From positions 1-64,000 of the forward strand of contig JAJQCD010000017.1 in the NCBI GenBank assembly GCA_021202925.1: a DNA stretch of 64,000 bases. The letters are read 5' to 3'. The position numbers and the translations under genes were made by a program. The first letter of the stretch is position 1, and every line of letters starts with the position of its first letter. The DNA comes from Clostridiales bacterium (GTDB lineage Bacteria; Bacillota; Clostridia; Lachnospirales; Lachnospiraceae). The notes beneath the pieces were generated by a model. That model was given only the letters and a program-made list of their open reading frames with translations. It was not told where the DNA came from and searched no databases. Positions 6,940 through 15,420 of this stretch are shown here, piece by piece.

Positions 6940-8556
6940 ATGAAAAAGAAACGGATTCTTTTCTGCGCACTGGCCCTTCTCGTCTCTGTTGCACTTGGCG
7001 CATGCGGCCAGGGTAGCAAGAGCTCCGATACACAGGCCACGGAATCGGCCTCGTCCGAAAACGGTTCTGCAACCGATACGGAAAACGCCGATGCTTCCAC
7101 GAAACCTGATACTTCTTCAGACGGTACACCTACAACAGGCGGCAGCGTTGTGCTCGGCATGACGCAGGACCTGGTAAGTCTTGACCCCCATGAAACGACG
7201 GACGCAGGAACTCGAAGTGTGGTGTTCAATATGTATGAAGGCCTTGTCAAGGCCACTTCCGACGGTGATCTTGAGCCGGCGGTCGCCAGCAGTTACGTGA
7301 TCTCAGAAGATGCGACGTGCTATACGTTCACTTTAAGAGACGGCATTTTATTCAGTGACGGAACCGCTGTAACCGTGGAAGACATCCAGTATTCGATCGA
7401 ACGCTATGCCCAGATTCAGGGCGAAACTTCCTCCTTCGCAAAAGCAGTGGATTCGGTTGTCATTGACGATGAAAATACGGTCAGTATCTATCTGACAGAA
7501 GCCAATTCAGAGTTTCTGGCGCAGTTAACGGTCGCCATCATTCCGGCATCCAATGCCACCCCCGCGGGCAATCCCATCGGGACGGGGCCTTTCAGATATG
7601 TTTCCTATTCCGTAGGGCAGAATCTGATCCTGGAGCGAAATGAGTATTACTGGGGCGATGCGGCGTATCTGGATCAGGTGGAATTTAAATTTATCGCAGA
7701 TACGGAAACCGCCTTCACACAGCTTTTAGCAGGAACCATTGACATCCTCAATTATCTGACCACCTCCCAGGTACAGACTCTTGAGACACAGTATGCGGAA
7801 CAGTTTCACGTTGTAGAAGGCTCCATGCATCTGGTGCACGCCCTGTATCTGAATAACGCCTGCGAGCCGCTGTCCGATGTCCGTGTACGTCAGGCACTGT
7901 GCTACGCGATCAACCGCGACGAGATCAATCAGTTCCTGTTTGGCGGCGCCAGTGAGATCATTGGCTCCCACATGATTCCCGCACTGACCACCTGGTATGA
8001 GGAAAGCACCGCCAGTATGTACACCTACGACGTGGAAAAGGCAAAAGAGCTGCTTACCGAAGCCGGTTACGGAAACGGCTTTGACTTAACGATTACGGTT
8101 CCCGGCTCCTACTCCCAGCATGTGGATACGGCGCAGATCATCGCCAGCGAACTGGAGGCCGTAGGCATCAACGTGACCATTCAGGAAGTGGAGTGGAGCT
8201 CGTGGCTGACGGACGTCTACCATAACCGCGACTACGAGGCCACTGTCATCAGCTTTGACGGCGACTTAAATCCCAGCGACTGGCTCGCAAGATACAAGTC
8301 TGACGCCTCCAACAATTTCTTCAATTATTCCAGTGAGGAATACGATTCTCTGCTGGAGCAGGCGTTAGCCGCTATCGATACAAACGAAAAGGCGGATCTG
8401 TACAAACAGATGCAGATTAATCTGGCCGAACATGCGGTCGCTGTTTATATCGAGGACCCCGCAGACTTTGTGGCAGTCAGTGCCGATTACGGCGGATATG
8501 TGTTCTATCCTACCTCCGCGTGGGATATGTCCACGGTGTATCCGATTTCAGAATAA
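6940..8556 (+). CDS. Peptide ABC transporter substrate-binding lipoprotein (family 5), system A
   Basis: A 538-residue extracellular receptor. The N-terminus MKKKR, a hydrophobic stretch and the lipobox LGAC make Cys21 or so the lipid-anchored residue, followed by a Ser/Thr/Asp-rich linker of about 45 residues. The body has the SBP family 5 features: DPHETTDAGTRSVVFNMYEGL, YTFTLRDGILFSDG, and VRQALCYAINRDEI. It delivers oligopeptides or related solutes to the permeases encoded downstream. The start is chosen for GAGAGGTAA just upstream and the signal peptide; the open frame runs 44 codons further with no signal. First gene of a four-gene operon with its own promoter. The substrate cannot be read from sequence. 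Confidence 0.9.
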   Translation: MKKKRILFCALALLVSVALGACGQGSKSSDTQATESASSENGSATDTENADASTKPDTSSDGTPTTGGSVVLGMTQDLVSLDPHETTDAGTRSVVFNMYEGLVKATSDGDLEPAVASSYVISEDATCYTFTLRDGILFSDGTAVTVEDIQYSIERYAQIQGETSSFAKAVDSVVIDDENTVSIYLTEANSEFLAQLTVAIIPASNATPAGNPIGTGPFRYVSYSVGQNLILERNEYYWGDAAYLDQVEFKFIADTETAFTQLLAGTIDILNYLTTSQVQTLETQYAEQFHVVEGSMHLVHALYLNNACEPLSDVRVRQALCYAINRDEINQFLFGGASEIIGSHMIPALTTWYEESTASMYTYDVEKAKELLTEAGYGNGFDLTITVPGSYSQHVDTAQIIASELEAVGINVTIQEVEWSSWLTDVYHNRDYEATVISFDGDLNPSDWLARYKSDASNNFFNYSSEEYDSLLEQALAAIDTNEKADLYKQMQINLAEHAVAVYIEDPADFVAVSADYGGYVFYPTSAWDMSTVYPISE

Positions 8557-8564
8557 ACCGATAT

Positions 8565-8582
8565 GCGCCGCTCTCGCGGCGC
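8565..8582 (+). other. Intercistronic hairpin between receptor and permease genes
   Basis: A perfect 7-bp G+C-rich stem (8565-8571 with 8576-8582) and a 4-nt loop lie 8 nt after the receptor stop codon, with no T-run. Such hairpins between receptor and permease genes commonly stabilise or partly terminate the transcript so that the receptor is made in excess. Confidence 0.6.
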
Positions 8583-8612
8583 TCCACCACGCATGAAAAT
8601 CAGGTGCTGAAT

Positions 8613-9566
8613 ATGAGCCTACAATATTTTATAAGAAAATTTATCACTCTCATTTTGACATTGTTGTTGATTACCCTGCTAACCTTCACGGCGTTTACCA
8701 TAATTCCCGGCGATGCAGCCATATCAAAGCTGGGAACGGATGCGACCGAAGAACAGGTGGAGGCGTTACGCGAAGAACTGGGATTCAACGACCCGCTTCC
8801 CCTGCGCTATATCAACTGGCTCACATCAGCCCTGCATGGTGATTTCGGAGAATCCTATCAGTACAGTGGCGTCACCGTAGCTGAGCTTTTAACCGCCCGG
8901 TTTCCGGTGACGCTCCTTCTGGCAACCCTGTCCCTGATTCTGATTCTGGTTGTTTCTTTTCCTCTCGGAATGTTATGCGCCATGTACACAGGGAAATGGC
9001 CGGATACCCTGATCAACCAGCTAAGCCAGATTACCATGGCTGTTCCCGCCTTTTTTCTGGGAATGATGATGACATGGCTGTTCGGCCTGGTTTTGAAATG
9101 GTTCCAGCCCGGTGCCTTCATTGACCCATTCGAAGACTTCATCGGCTGTGTGCGCTACATGATTTTCCCCACCATCGCAGTGGCGCTGCCCAAAATCGCC
9201 ATGGTCGTGAAATTCCTGCGCAATTCCATTCTAAATGAGCTGCATCAGGACTATGTGCGCACGGCCCGCAGCAAGGGTGTGCGCTCCCTCCGTGTGCTTT
9301 ACGGCCATGTGCTGAAAAACGCCCTGATCCCTGTGATCACCTTTCTCGCCATGATCCTCGCGGAAATCCTCGCCGGCAGCATCGTGGTAGAACAGGTCTT
9401 TGGCCTGCCCGGCATGGGACGGCTTTTAATCACCTCCATCTCCGCCAGAGACTATCCGGTGGTGCAGGCCATTGTTACCTATATCACCACGGTGGTGGTA
9501 CTGATCAATTTTATCGTCGATGTTTTGTATCAGTTTGTAGACCCCAGGGTCCGGACAACGTCGTAA
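8613..9566 (+). CDS. Peptide ABC transporter permease, DppB/OppB type, system A
   Basis: A 317-residue inner-membrane permease with about six transmembrane segments, an N-terminal hydrophobic helix (FIRKFITLILTLLLITLLTF), the IIPGD motif, and the cytoplasmic EAA-type loop ending in the DYVRTARSKGV segment that contacts the ATPase. The typical start MSLQYFIRKF is used; the open frame begins inside the receptor gene and the upstream part is not membrane-protein-like. The ribosome site (CAGGTG) is weak, which would lower expression relative to the receptor. Partner of the DppC-type permease that follows 19 nt later. Confidence 0.92.
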   Translation: MSLQYFIRKFITLILTLLLITLLTFTAFTIIPGDAAISKLGTDATEEQVEALREELGFNDPLPLRYINWLTSALHGDFGESYQYSGVTVAELLTARFPVTLLLATLSLILILVVSFPLGMLCAMYTGKWPDTLINQLSQITMAVPAFFLGMMMTWLFGLVLKWFQPGAFIDPFEDFIGCVRYMIFPTIAVALPKIAMVVKFLRNSILNELHQDYVRTARSKGVRSLRVLYGHVLKNALIPVITFLAMILAEILAGSIVVEQVFGLPGMGRLLITSISARDYPVVQAIVTYITTVVVLINFIVDVLYQFVDPRVRTTS

Positions 9567-9585
9567 TGGCCACGGGAGGTATTCT

Positions 9586-10389
9586 ATGAAAAAACAAAGG
9601 AACTACAATCTGATCATCGGCCTTGCCCTCACCATCGCACTCGCCCTGATGGCCCTCATCGGCCACTTCTGGACGCCCTGTTCTCCTACAGCCATGGATG
9701 CCTCCGCCGTCAACCTGGCTCCCTGCCTGAAGTATCCATTGGGAACGGACAATTTCGGCCGCGATATTTTAAGCCGCATCATGAACGGCAGCGGAATCAC
9801 GTATCTGGTCGCGGTCTGTACCGTCCTGATCGGAGCCGTAGGCGGAACCATCATCGGCGCGTTTACCGGTTATTTCGGCGGAATTCCGGATGAGATTGTG
9901 ATGCGTCTGAACGATGTCCTTCTCTCCTTTCCCAGCGTCCTGCTGGCCCTGCTGTTTATCAGCTTTCTGGGAGAGGGCACGGCCAATCTGATCCTGGCTC
10001 TGGGAGTCCTTTTTATCCCCAGCTTCGCGCGCATTGTCCGAAGTGAAATGATACGATGCCGGGATCTGGATTTTGTGCGCAGTGCAAAGGTCACAGGCGT
10101 GGGGACGTTGCGCATTATATTCGCCCATATTCTGCCGAATTCGCTGGTCAGCATGCTCACCAGCGCGGCAATTGGTTTCAACAACGCGGTACTGGCAGAA
10201 GCCAGTATGAGCTACCTGGGGCTGGGCGTACAGCCGCCCCACGCCAGTCTGGGCCGAATGCTGTCGGAAGCGCAGTCCTGCCTGTATGTAGCGCCCTGGT
10301 ACGCGATTGCGCCAGGCGTGACCATTATTCTGATGATACTGGGATTCAGTCTGATCAGCGAAGGACTGCGGAAGGTACAGAACCATTAA
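9586..10389 (+). CDS. Peptide ABC transporter permease, DppC/OppC type, system A
   Basis: A 267-residue permease with an N-terminal transmembrane helix, the periplasmic-loop signature YPLGTDNFGRDILSRI, and the coupling-loop segment DFVRSAKVTGVGTLRIIFAHILPN. These are the marks of the second permease of peptide/nickel transporters. GGGAGGT lies 6 nt before the ATG. It forms the channel with the preceding DppB-type protein and uses the fused ATPase encoded 81 nt downstream. Confidence 0.92.
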   Translation: MKKQRNYNLIIGLALTIALALMALIGHFWTPCSPTAMDASAVNLAPCLKYPLGTDNFGRDILSRIMNGSGITYLVAVCTVLIGAVGGTIIGAFTGYFGGIPDEIVMRLNDVLLSFPSVLLALLFISFLGEGTANLILALGVLFIPSFARIVRSEMIRCRDLDFVRSAKVTGVGTLRIIFAHILPNSLVSMLTSAAIGFNNAVLAEASMSYLGLGVQPPHASLGRMLSEAQSCLYVAPWYAIAPGVTIILMILGFSLISEGLRKVQNH

Positions 10390-10470
10390 CCGATTGATTT
10401 ACCGTTTCATTCAGCAAAAGGTTCCTGCAATTGTGCATGAGAATCCGAAATACCGTGACAGGAGTTTTCT

Positions 10471-12123
10471 ATGGCAGAATCACTTTTTCAAATCGACCAT
10501 CTTTCCATAGCCTTTCCGGAAGCTGGAAAAGGCAGCCATGGTCTTACCATGCATACCGTGGTGGACGATATTTCATTTTCCATGAAACGCGGAGAAATCC
10601 TCGGAATTGTAGGTGAATCCGGCTCCGGCAAATCCATGACGGCACTGGCGACCATGGGGCTGTTGTCCAAAGGGGCAACGATCCTCGGAGGCCATATCCG
10701 CTTTGACGGACATGAGTTTTTGTCTATGACAGAGGAAGAACGGAATTCGATACGCGGGAACGATATTTCCATGATTTTTCAGGAACCCATGACTTCTTTA
10801 AATCCGGTCATGAGAATTGGTACGCAGGTCGGCGAGACATTACAGCTGCACACAGCCCTCAGGAAAGAGGAAGTCCACCGGCGGGTGCTGGAGGCTTTGA
10901 CGGACGTAGGGCTGCCGGATCCGGAAGCTCTCTGCCGCAAATATCCCCACGAGCTCTCCGGCGGTATGCGCCAGCGGGTCATGATCGCGCAGGCTATGAT
11001 CTGTGAGCCGAAGCTTCTCATCGCGGACGAGCCCACAACCGCCCTGGACGTCCTCGTGCAACAGCAGATTCTGGATCTTCTGCTGGAATTGCACCACAAA
11101 AAGAACGTGGCCATCCTCTTTATCTCCCACGATTTGAATGTGATTAAGAAAATCTGTGATCACGTCCTCGTCATGTATGAAGGCAAAATCGTGGAACGGG
11201 GCGAGGTGCGCCGCGTTCTGGAACATCCGCAGCATGATTATACAAAAACCCTGATAGCCTCTTTTCCGGAACATACGGTCAGCACTGTCAGAGAAATCCC
11301 TGCTCTTTCCTTACAGCATGTGAATGTATATTATCAGGAAAATCCGCGCGCGCTTTTCGGCAAAAAAGGACGCTTTCAGGTGATCAGGGATCTGTCCCTC
11401 ACGGTACGGGAAGGGGAAATGTTTGGCATCGTCGGCGAGAGCGGCTGTGGCAAGTCCACACTGGCAAAAGCGATTACCGGATTAAACCCGGATTATGACG
11501 GAGAAATCCGGTTTCTTGCGGATGGCAGGATGGTCGGATCCCCTACCTGCTGCAGAAACCGCAAAGCACCCTCCAATCCGGAGGAACATGCAGGCGCCCT
11601 GAATCGCTCATCCCTTTATCGCCCCCAGATGGTTTTCCAGGATCCCTTCAGTTCCTTAAATCCGGTGCGAAAAATCGGCTGGATCATGACAGAGCCGCTG
11701 CGGGTGCTGAAAATCCGAGACAAAAAAGAACAGCGCCGCCGTGTGGAGGAAATGCTCACAGACATCGGCCTGAATCCGTCCTATTATGACCGTTACCCCA
11801 GGGAGCTCTCCGGCGGTCAGCGCCAGCGTGTCAGCATCGGAACGGTGCTTTTGCGCGATCCGAAAATCCTCGTGGCCGACGAGCCAGTCTCGGCACTGGA
11901 TGTCACGATTCAGTCCCAGATTCTCGATCTTCTGCTGGAGCTTCATGAGAAACGACACCTGACCATCGTTTTTATTTCACATGACCTGAATCTGGTGCGT
12001 CATATCTGTTCCCGGGTTGCGGTTTTGTACAACGGGGAACTGGTAGAGATGGGTGATGTGGAGGAAGTGTACCGGCATCCACAGCATGAATATACGAAGA
12101 AACTGCTGGCTGCAGCTTTATAG
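10471..12123 (+). CDS. Fused double ABC ATPase (DppD-DppF type), system A
   Basis: A 550-residue protein holding two complete nucleotide-binding domains. The first has GESGSGKS at 48-55, signature LSGGMRQR at 162-169 and Walker B IADEP at 184-188. The second has GESGCGKST at 322-330, LSGGQRQR at 446-453 and VADEP at 468-472. Most peptide transporters use two separate ATPase genes; here they are joined, as in GsiA/YejF-type proteins. An extra loop of about 30 residues (near 352-383, containing a Cys-Cys pair) interrupts the second domain between Walker A and the Q-loop. The domains lack the usual C-terminal Cys-rich tail. AGGAG precedes the ATG. It is the last gene of the operon. Confidence 0.93.
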   Translation: MAESLFQIDHLSIAFPEAGKGSHGLTMHTVVDDISFSMKRGEILGIVGESGSGKSMTALATMGLLSKGATILGGHIRFDGHEFLSMTEEERNSIRGNDISMIFQEPMTSLNPVMRIGTQVGETLQLHTALRKEEVHRRVLEALTDVGLPDPEALCRKYPHELSGGMRQRVMIAQAMICEPKLLIADEPTTALDVLVQQQILDLLLELHHKKNVAILFISHDLNVIKKICDHVLVMYEGKIVERGEVRRVLEHPQHDYTKTLIASFPEHTVSTVREIPALSLQHVNVYYQENPRALFGKKGRFQVIRDLSLTVREGEMFGIVGESGCGKSTLAKAITGLNPDYDGEIRFLADGRMVGSPTCCRNRKAPSNPEEHAGALNRSSLYRPQMVFQDPFSSLNPVRKIGWIMTEPLRVLKIRDKKEQRRRVEEMLTDIGLNPSYYDRYPRELSGGQRQRVSIGTVLLRDPKILVADEPVSALDVTIQSQILDLLLELHEKRHLTIVFISHDLNLVRHICSRVAVLYNGELVEMGDVEEVYRHPQHEYTKKLLAAAL

Positions 12124-12135
12124 GGCAACCTCCGG

Positions 12136-12153
12136 GTTACAGTTCAAACTGCA
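12136..12153 (-). pseudogene. Possible remnant of an MBL-hydrolase gene 3' end
   Basis: On the minus strand this 18-bp segment matches the end of the MBL hydrolase gene (13240-13257) with one mismatch, including the codons for Phe-Glu-Leu and the stop. It is short enough to arise by chance, but it pairs with a NUDIX-tail remnant on the other side of the AlbA_2 pseudogene. Confidence 0.3.
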
Positions 12154-12247
12154 CACCATATACACACTCTCATTCTCCATCTCCTGTCCTTCTGCTTGAT
12201 CTGCGACCATATCCATAAGGACAGACATCCCAGTCAGTCCCTAACAT

Positions 12248-12299
12248 GATTCGCCCATTAATTCGCCCATAGTTGAATGGGCGAATTAATGGGCGAATC
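12248..12299. repeat. Perfect 23-bp inverted repeat built from a 12-bp unit
   Basis: Two 23-nt arms (12248-12270 and 12277-12299) are exactly complementary around a 6-nt loop. Each arm consists of nearly two copies of a 12-bp unit reading ATGGGCGAATNA on one strand. The same unit occurs inside the neighbouring pseudogene at 12532-12571. The hairpin starts 9 nt past that gene's stop codon and is not followed by a T-run, so it is not a standard terminator. Confidence 0.9.
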
Positions 12300-12308
12300 C
12301 TTTACTTT

Positions 12309-13149
12309 CTATTTCAAAAAATAAACTTTGGACTTTGTTTTTCCATCACTAATAAGTATGCCAAATTTCTCTGCCTTCCGGAGCAATGCTCCGGCTGTTT
12401 TTACCTGTACATTTAACAATTCTGCAGCTGTATTACTCCTAATTTTACCATTCTGATGTAGATATTCTATAATCACATACATTCTTTTCTGTTCAAGCTT
12501 AGACATATGTTCAGACAATATTTCCACTTTCGATTCGCCCATTGATTCGCCCATTCGGCCATGGGCGAATCCTTCTCTGCATCGAATCGTTGTAATTAAA
12601 TATGTCCTGTCTTCATCTGTCTCAAATTCTGGTTCCGGTGAACCATTCTTTTGCAGCTCACGTAAAATCTTTGTAATACCTGTCGACTGCTTCTCGGACA
12701 GATCTAAGTCTTTCAAAAATTCACCAATCCGTCGATTTCGATATTTACGAGCTCTTACTTTCCCGGCCGCAAACTTGTCCATATCAATCCAACGATACGG
12801 CCCCGGATAGTTAATAATCTGAATATAGTTCAAATATATCCTGATTTCCACTGGTTCCGGATCCCGATATAGTTTGTGAAATTCTGCGTTTACCAAAGCT
12901 TCTTCTAAAGCATTATAGGGATAGTTAAAATATCGCTCCGCCTTTGCCTCCAGTAAGAGGAAACTGTGGGATACCATCCTCTGCTTTTACACCAATAACA
13001 AGATAACCTCCATTTACATTAGAATAATCATTTGCAAACGAGCAAATCGTGTGTATGATATCATTTGGGTTCCAACCTTCTTTATATTCTACGCGGTTCT
13101 GCTCAACAACCCGACCAGCCAGCAAAGTATCTATTTTTAAAGGAATCAT
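12309..13149 (-). pseudogene. AlbA_2/HATPase_c_4 (RecG-like) DNA-binding protein, deleted and frameshifted
   Basis: Two fragments of one gene. The 5' part (from 13149) encodes an AlbA_2 start: RVEYKEGWNP, then SFANDYSNVNGGYLVIGV, then GIPQFPLTG. The 3' part, in another frame from about 12960 down, resumes at EAKAERYFNYPYNALEEALVNA and continues through YRNRRIGEFLKDLDL to a C-terminal winged-helix-like segment ending at 12309. Intact relatives have roughly 200 more residues between these blocks, so an internal deletion plus frameshift has joined FPLTG to EAKAER near 12955. Relatives are predicted ATP-binding DNA-associated regulators, often near toxin-antitoxin or defence genes. The 3' part contains MGES repeats encoded by a 12-bp unit. 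Confidence 0.82.
12532..12571 (-). repeat. 12-bp coding repeat forming an 11-bp hairpin
   Basis: Inside the AlbA_2 pseudogene the unit encoding MGES is present twice (12532-12554) and again inverted at 12561-12571. The arms 12544-12554 and 12561-12571 are exactly complementary around a 6-nt loop, the same loop length as the larger hairpin at 12248-12299. Confidence 0.8.
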
Positions 13150-13187
13150 GATCAGCTCTCCTGCTACAATATATTTATGGGTTAGAT

Positions 13188-13239
13188 ACCTCAGAACAGA
13201 TGCTCCCGGTAACTGCCATCCGACTGCAATTCCTCAAAA
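13188..13239 (-). pseudogene. Duplicated 3' end of the NUDIX gene
   Basis: This 52-bp segment matches 14166-14217, the last codons and stop of the NUDIX gene, with only two mismatches. It lies right after the MBL hydrolase stop codon and has no gene body attached. It is a duplication scar. Confidence 0.85.
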
Positions 13240-13240
13240 G

Positions 13241-14086
13241 TTACAGTTCAAACCGCATCCCTGTCGTAAGTCGGTGCATCCGATCCCCCAACCGGTTGCG
13301 AAGCTTCTCAAACCCCGGCGTCCCGGTACAGTGTCCGGTATAAATCTGTTCCACGCCCTCCTGCACAAGAACCGCACAGAGTGCGTCAATCTCCGCATCT
13401 GAGAAAGCACAGATTTCCCGATCGTCCTTTTTACCTTTCATATGCAGGCCGCCAACATAGACATAAACCTGTTTTTGTCCACAGGCCTCTTTTACTTCCC
13501 GAATGATATTGGCAACACCCGCATGGGAACAGCTGTTAAAAATCACCAGACCATACCCCGTATCGATCACCAGACTCTGCTCATGCGCAAAATCATCGGG
13601 AACAATACGACCGTCCAGACGTTTGTACAGCCCGCTCTTTTCTCCGATCCGCTCCAGCCCTTCTGTATGGTGCGGCACAAGAAAGATTCCGGGAAGAATC
13701 TCCCTGAAGCCATCCACCAGAATGAACCGGTCCCGATGCAATGCTACCTGCTGCGGCACACTGATTTCATGCATTCCTCCGCTCGCAGATAAATAAGTAT
13801 CCAGCGCTTCCTGCCGCGCATATACTTTTGCAGCCGGGTCTCTGAGAAAAACCTTCCCAAAGCCGCCGGAATGATCATAATGTCCATGTGACAGAACACA
13901 GGCGTCCAGGCCAGTCAGAGGAATTCCCAGTGCATCCGCATTCCCGCAGAAAGCTTCCGTGCTTCCTGCGTCCAGCAATATCCGTTTTCCTGCATATTCA
14001 ATCAAAAGACTGAGCCCGTGTTCACAGGCAAGGATCCCATCCGACGTATTTTCAATCAGTACGGTTACGCGAATCGCATCGCTCAT
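13241..14086 (-). CDS. MBL-fold metallo-hydrolase
   Basis: A 281-residue metallo-beta-lactamase-fold protein. Metal ligands are visible: H67-G-H69-Y-D71-H72 (HGHYDHSGG), H188 in CSHAG, and H252 in TGHCTG, with GGLHM at 213-217. This arrangement matches the group annotated as 7,8-dihydropterin-6-methyl-4-(beta-D-ribofuranosyl)aminobenzene 5'-phosphate synthase-like, whose actual substrates in Firmicutes are mostly unknown. Predicted to bind two metal ions and act in the cytoplasm; no signal peptide. The ATG has only a modest purine-rich site upstream (GGAATAAAAATTT). The NUDIX gene lies 82 nt upstream on the same strand, and both have a tail copy nearby, so the pair may once have been duplicated. 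Confidence 0.82.
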   Translation of the reverse strand: MSDAIRVTVLIENTSDGILACEHGLSLLIEYAGKRILLDAGSTEAFCGNADALGIPLTGLDACVLSHGHYDHSGGFGKVFLRDPAAKVYARQEALDTYLSASGGMHEISVPQQVALHRDRFILVDGFREILPGIFLVPHHTEGLERIGEKSGLYKRLDGRIVPDDFAHEQSLVIDTGYGLVIFNSCSHAGVANIIREVKEACGQKQVYVYVGGLHMKGKKDDREICAFSDAEIDALCAVLVQEGVEQIYTGHCTGTPGFEKLRNRLGDRMHRLTTGMRFEL

Positions 14087-14168
14087 AAATTTTTATTCCT
14101 CTCTTCCCTGACATCTCTGACCAGCGTGTCCGGATTCCGCTCATCAAAGTTTTTCCGTTTCCGTCACC

Positions 14169-14648
14169 TCAGAACAGATGCTCCCGGTAACTGCCATCCG
14201 GTTGCAATTCCTCAAAACATTCCGTCAGAGCATCCTCGTCCATAATCTGCAGCACCTGCCTCATCCCGCCGGCCAACTTCTTTTTCTCATATTCTTTTCT
14301 TGTAATCCAGTAGACCTGTCCCTCCTCAGAGCTTTTTAATTCTCCCTCACAGGATTCCGCGCGGTAAAGCAGTCCCACATTATGCAACCCATTTCGGTAC
14401 CAGTGGTAAATTCCCTTCAGGATCGGATGGTGAATGGTCAGCCCTGTTTCTTCCTTCATTTCCCGGATGACTGCTTCCGAAAAAGTCTCTCCCGCTTCCA
14501 CATGACCTCCTGGAAATGTCGTTCCATTGTAGTCGCTTCCCGTCTTGTCCAACGCGAGTACCCGATCTCCATCGCACAGCATACACATATTCATGAAAAT
14601 AACTTTTTCCGGCTGGTGTTTTTCCGCCGCCACCTGATTATTTTTCAT
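14169..14648 (-). CDS. NUDIX hydrolase (MutT-like)
   Basis: A 159-residue protein with a complete Nudix box at residues 48-70: G48, E54, R62-E63, E66-E67, G69. All catalytic glutamates are present, so it should hydrolyse a nucleoside diphosphate derivative; 8-oxo-dGTP-type clean-up is common for this size, but specificity is not readable. GGAGG precedes the ATG. The last 52 bp are repeated about 1 kb downstream at 13188-13239. Confidence 0.87.
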   Translation of the reverse strand: MKNNQVAAEKHQPEKVIFMNMCMLCDGDRVLALDKTGSDYNGTTFPGGHVEAGETFSEAVIREMKEETGLTIHHPILKGIYHWYRNGLHNVGLLYRAESCEGELKSSEEGQVYWITRKEYEKKKLAGGMRQVLQIMDEDALTECFEELQPDGSYREHLF

Positions 14649-14682
14649 TTGCCTCCTCCTATCTCTGACTGGCAGATGCCCC

Positions 14683-14919
14683 TCAGAGTCTCTCTCTCAA
14701 CGGACAGGCCGACTGAAAAACCCGACCGGCCAGCCTTGCATATCCATGATCGTTCAGATAATCCTGCAAAATCGGGATCGACTGGGTGGTTTCCGGCCCC
14801 ACAATCAGCTCGGGCAGCAAATCCTCCCGAAACGCAATACAGACGCCCCTGCCTCTGTTCGCATACCGCTCCCACTGCGCAGCATCGTCACGGTAACACG
14901 AAAAGCAGGCGGCATACGC
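14683..14919 (-). pseudogene. Remnant of a DUF2971-family gene
   Basis: A 79-codon open stretch with an in-frame stop immediately upstream (14922-14920) and no plausible start. The peptide contains YAACFSCYRDDAAQWERYA, NRGRGVCIAF and LIVGPETT, which resemble the ACFS...W..YA..G.GVCI.F core and the later IGP block of DUF2971 proteins. The N-terminal part and the spacer between these blocks are missing. DUF2971 function is unknown; some members lie in defence or mobile regions. The family call is from memory of the motif and is moderate. Confidence 0.5.
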
Positions 14920-15057
14920 TCATTTTGTCTGAATAATTGCATTTTTCTGATACCACCTTTGCCGCCCGCTCCTTTGCTCCTGATTCATTATACCACAGAT
15001 AAATACAAAAGCGTAGGTCAACTTCCGCATTCTCTGTCACTCTTTTTCCTAACGAAG

Positions 15058-15146
15058 AAAGGAAGTGGCGTCCGCAAAACGACAAATCCACTTCCTTCCT
15101 CTTTTGCCAAAGCCTGTGACAGAAGCTGAAAACAACAGCTTCTGTC
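15058..15146. other. Two hairpins downstream of rubredoxin
   Basis: An 11-bp perfect stem (15118-15128 with 15136-15146) and a 10-bp stem (about 15059-15068 with 15088-15097) follow the rubredoxin gene on the minus strand. T-runs after them are short, so they are only possible weak terminators. The remaining bases between 14920 and 15167 show no gene. Confidence 0.45.
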
Positions 15147-15167
15147 GTTTACGCATCCATGCAGCGC

Positions 15168-15323
15168 TTATGCCGGACTGAACTGATCTTTGCCAACCTG
15201 GCAAAGTGGGCATACCCAGTCCTCGGGCACATCTTCCCATTTTGTTCCCGGCGCAACTCCGTTATCTGGATCGCCAAGGGCTTCGTCATACTCATATCCA
15301 CATACATCACAGATATACTTCAT
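15168..15323 (-). CDS. Rubredoxin
   Basis: A 51-residue one-iron electron carrier. The four iron ligands are C5-x2-C8 (CDVCGY) and C38-x2-C41 (CPLCQVGK), with the conserved [11 protein letters not shown] turn and W30/W37 aromatic residues. Length is typical. It accepts electrons in the cytoplasm of anaerobes, often for oxygen or peroxide detoxification. The start is [15 protein letters not shown] lies 11 nt upstream. It is preceded on this strand by the isocitrate dehydrogenase-like gene at a distance of about 100 nt and may be transcribed separately. Confidence 0.95.
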   Translation of the reverse strand: MKYICDVCGYEYDEALGDPDNGVAPGTKWEDVPEDWVCPLCQVGKDQFSPA

Positions 15324-15420
15324 TTCTTCTACCGTCCTTTCTGATTCTTTCTGACGATATAAGAATAGCATTTCCGGCTGGATTGTTCCGTGATATTGTC
15401 ACAAAACCGGAGCTGTTTCC

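Noticed and set aside
12248-12299. Rho-independent terminator
   Set aside because: Neither strand has a T-run after the stem, and the arms are made of a coding repeat, so it is listed as a repeat.
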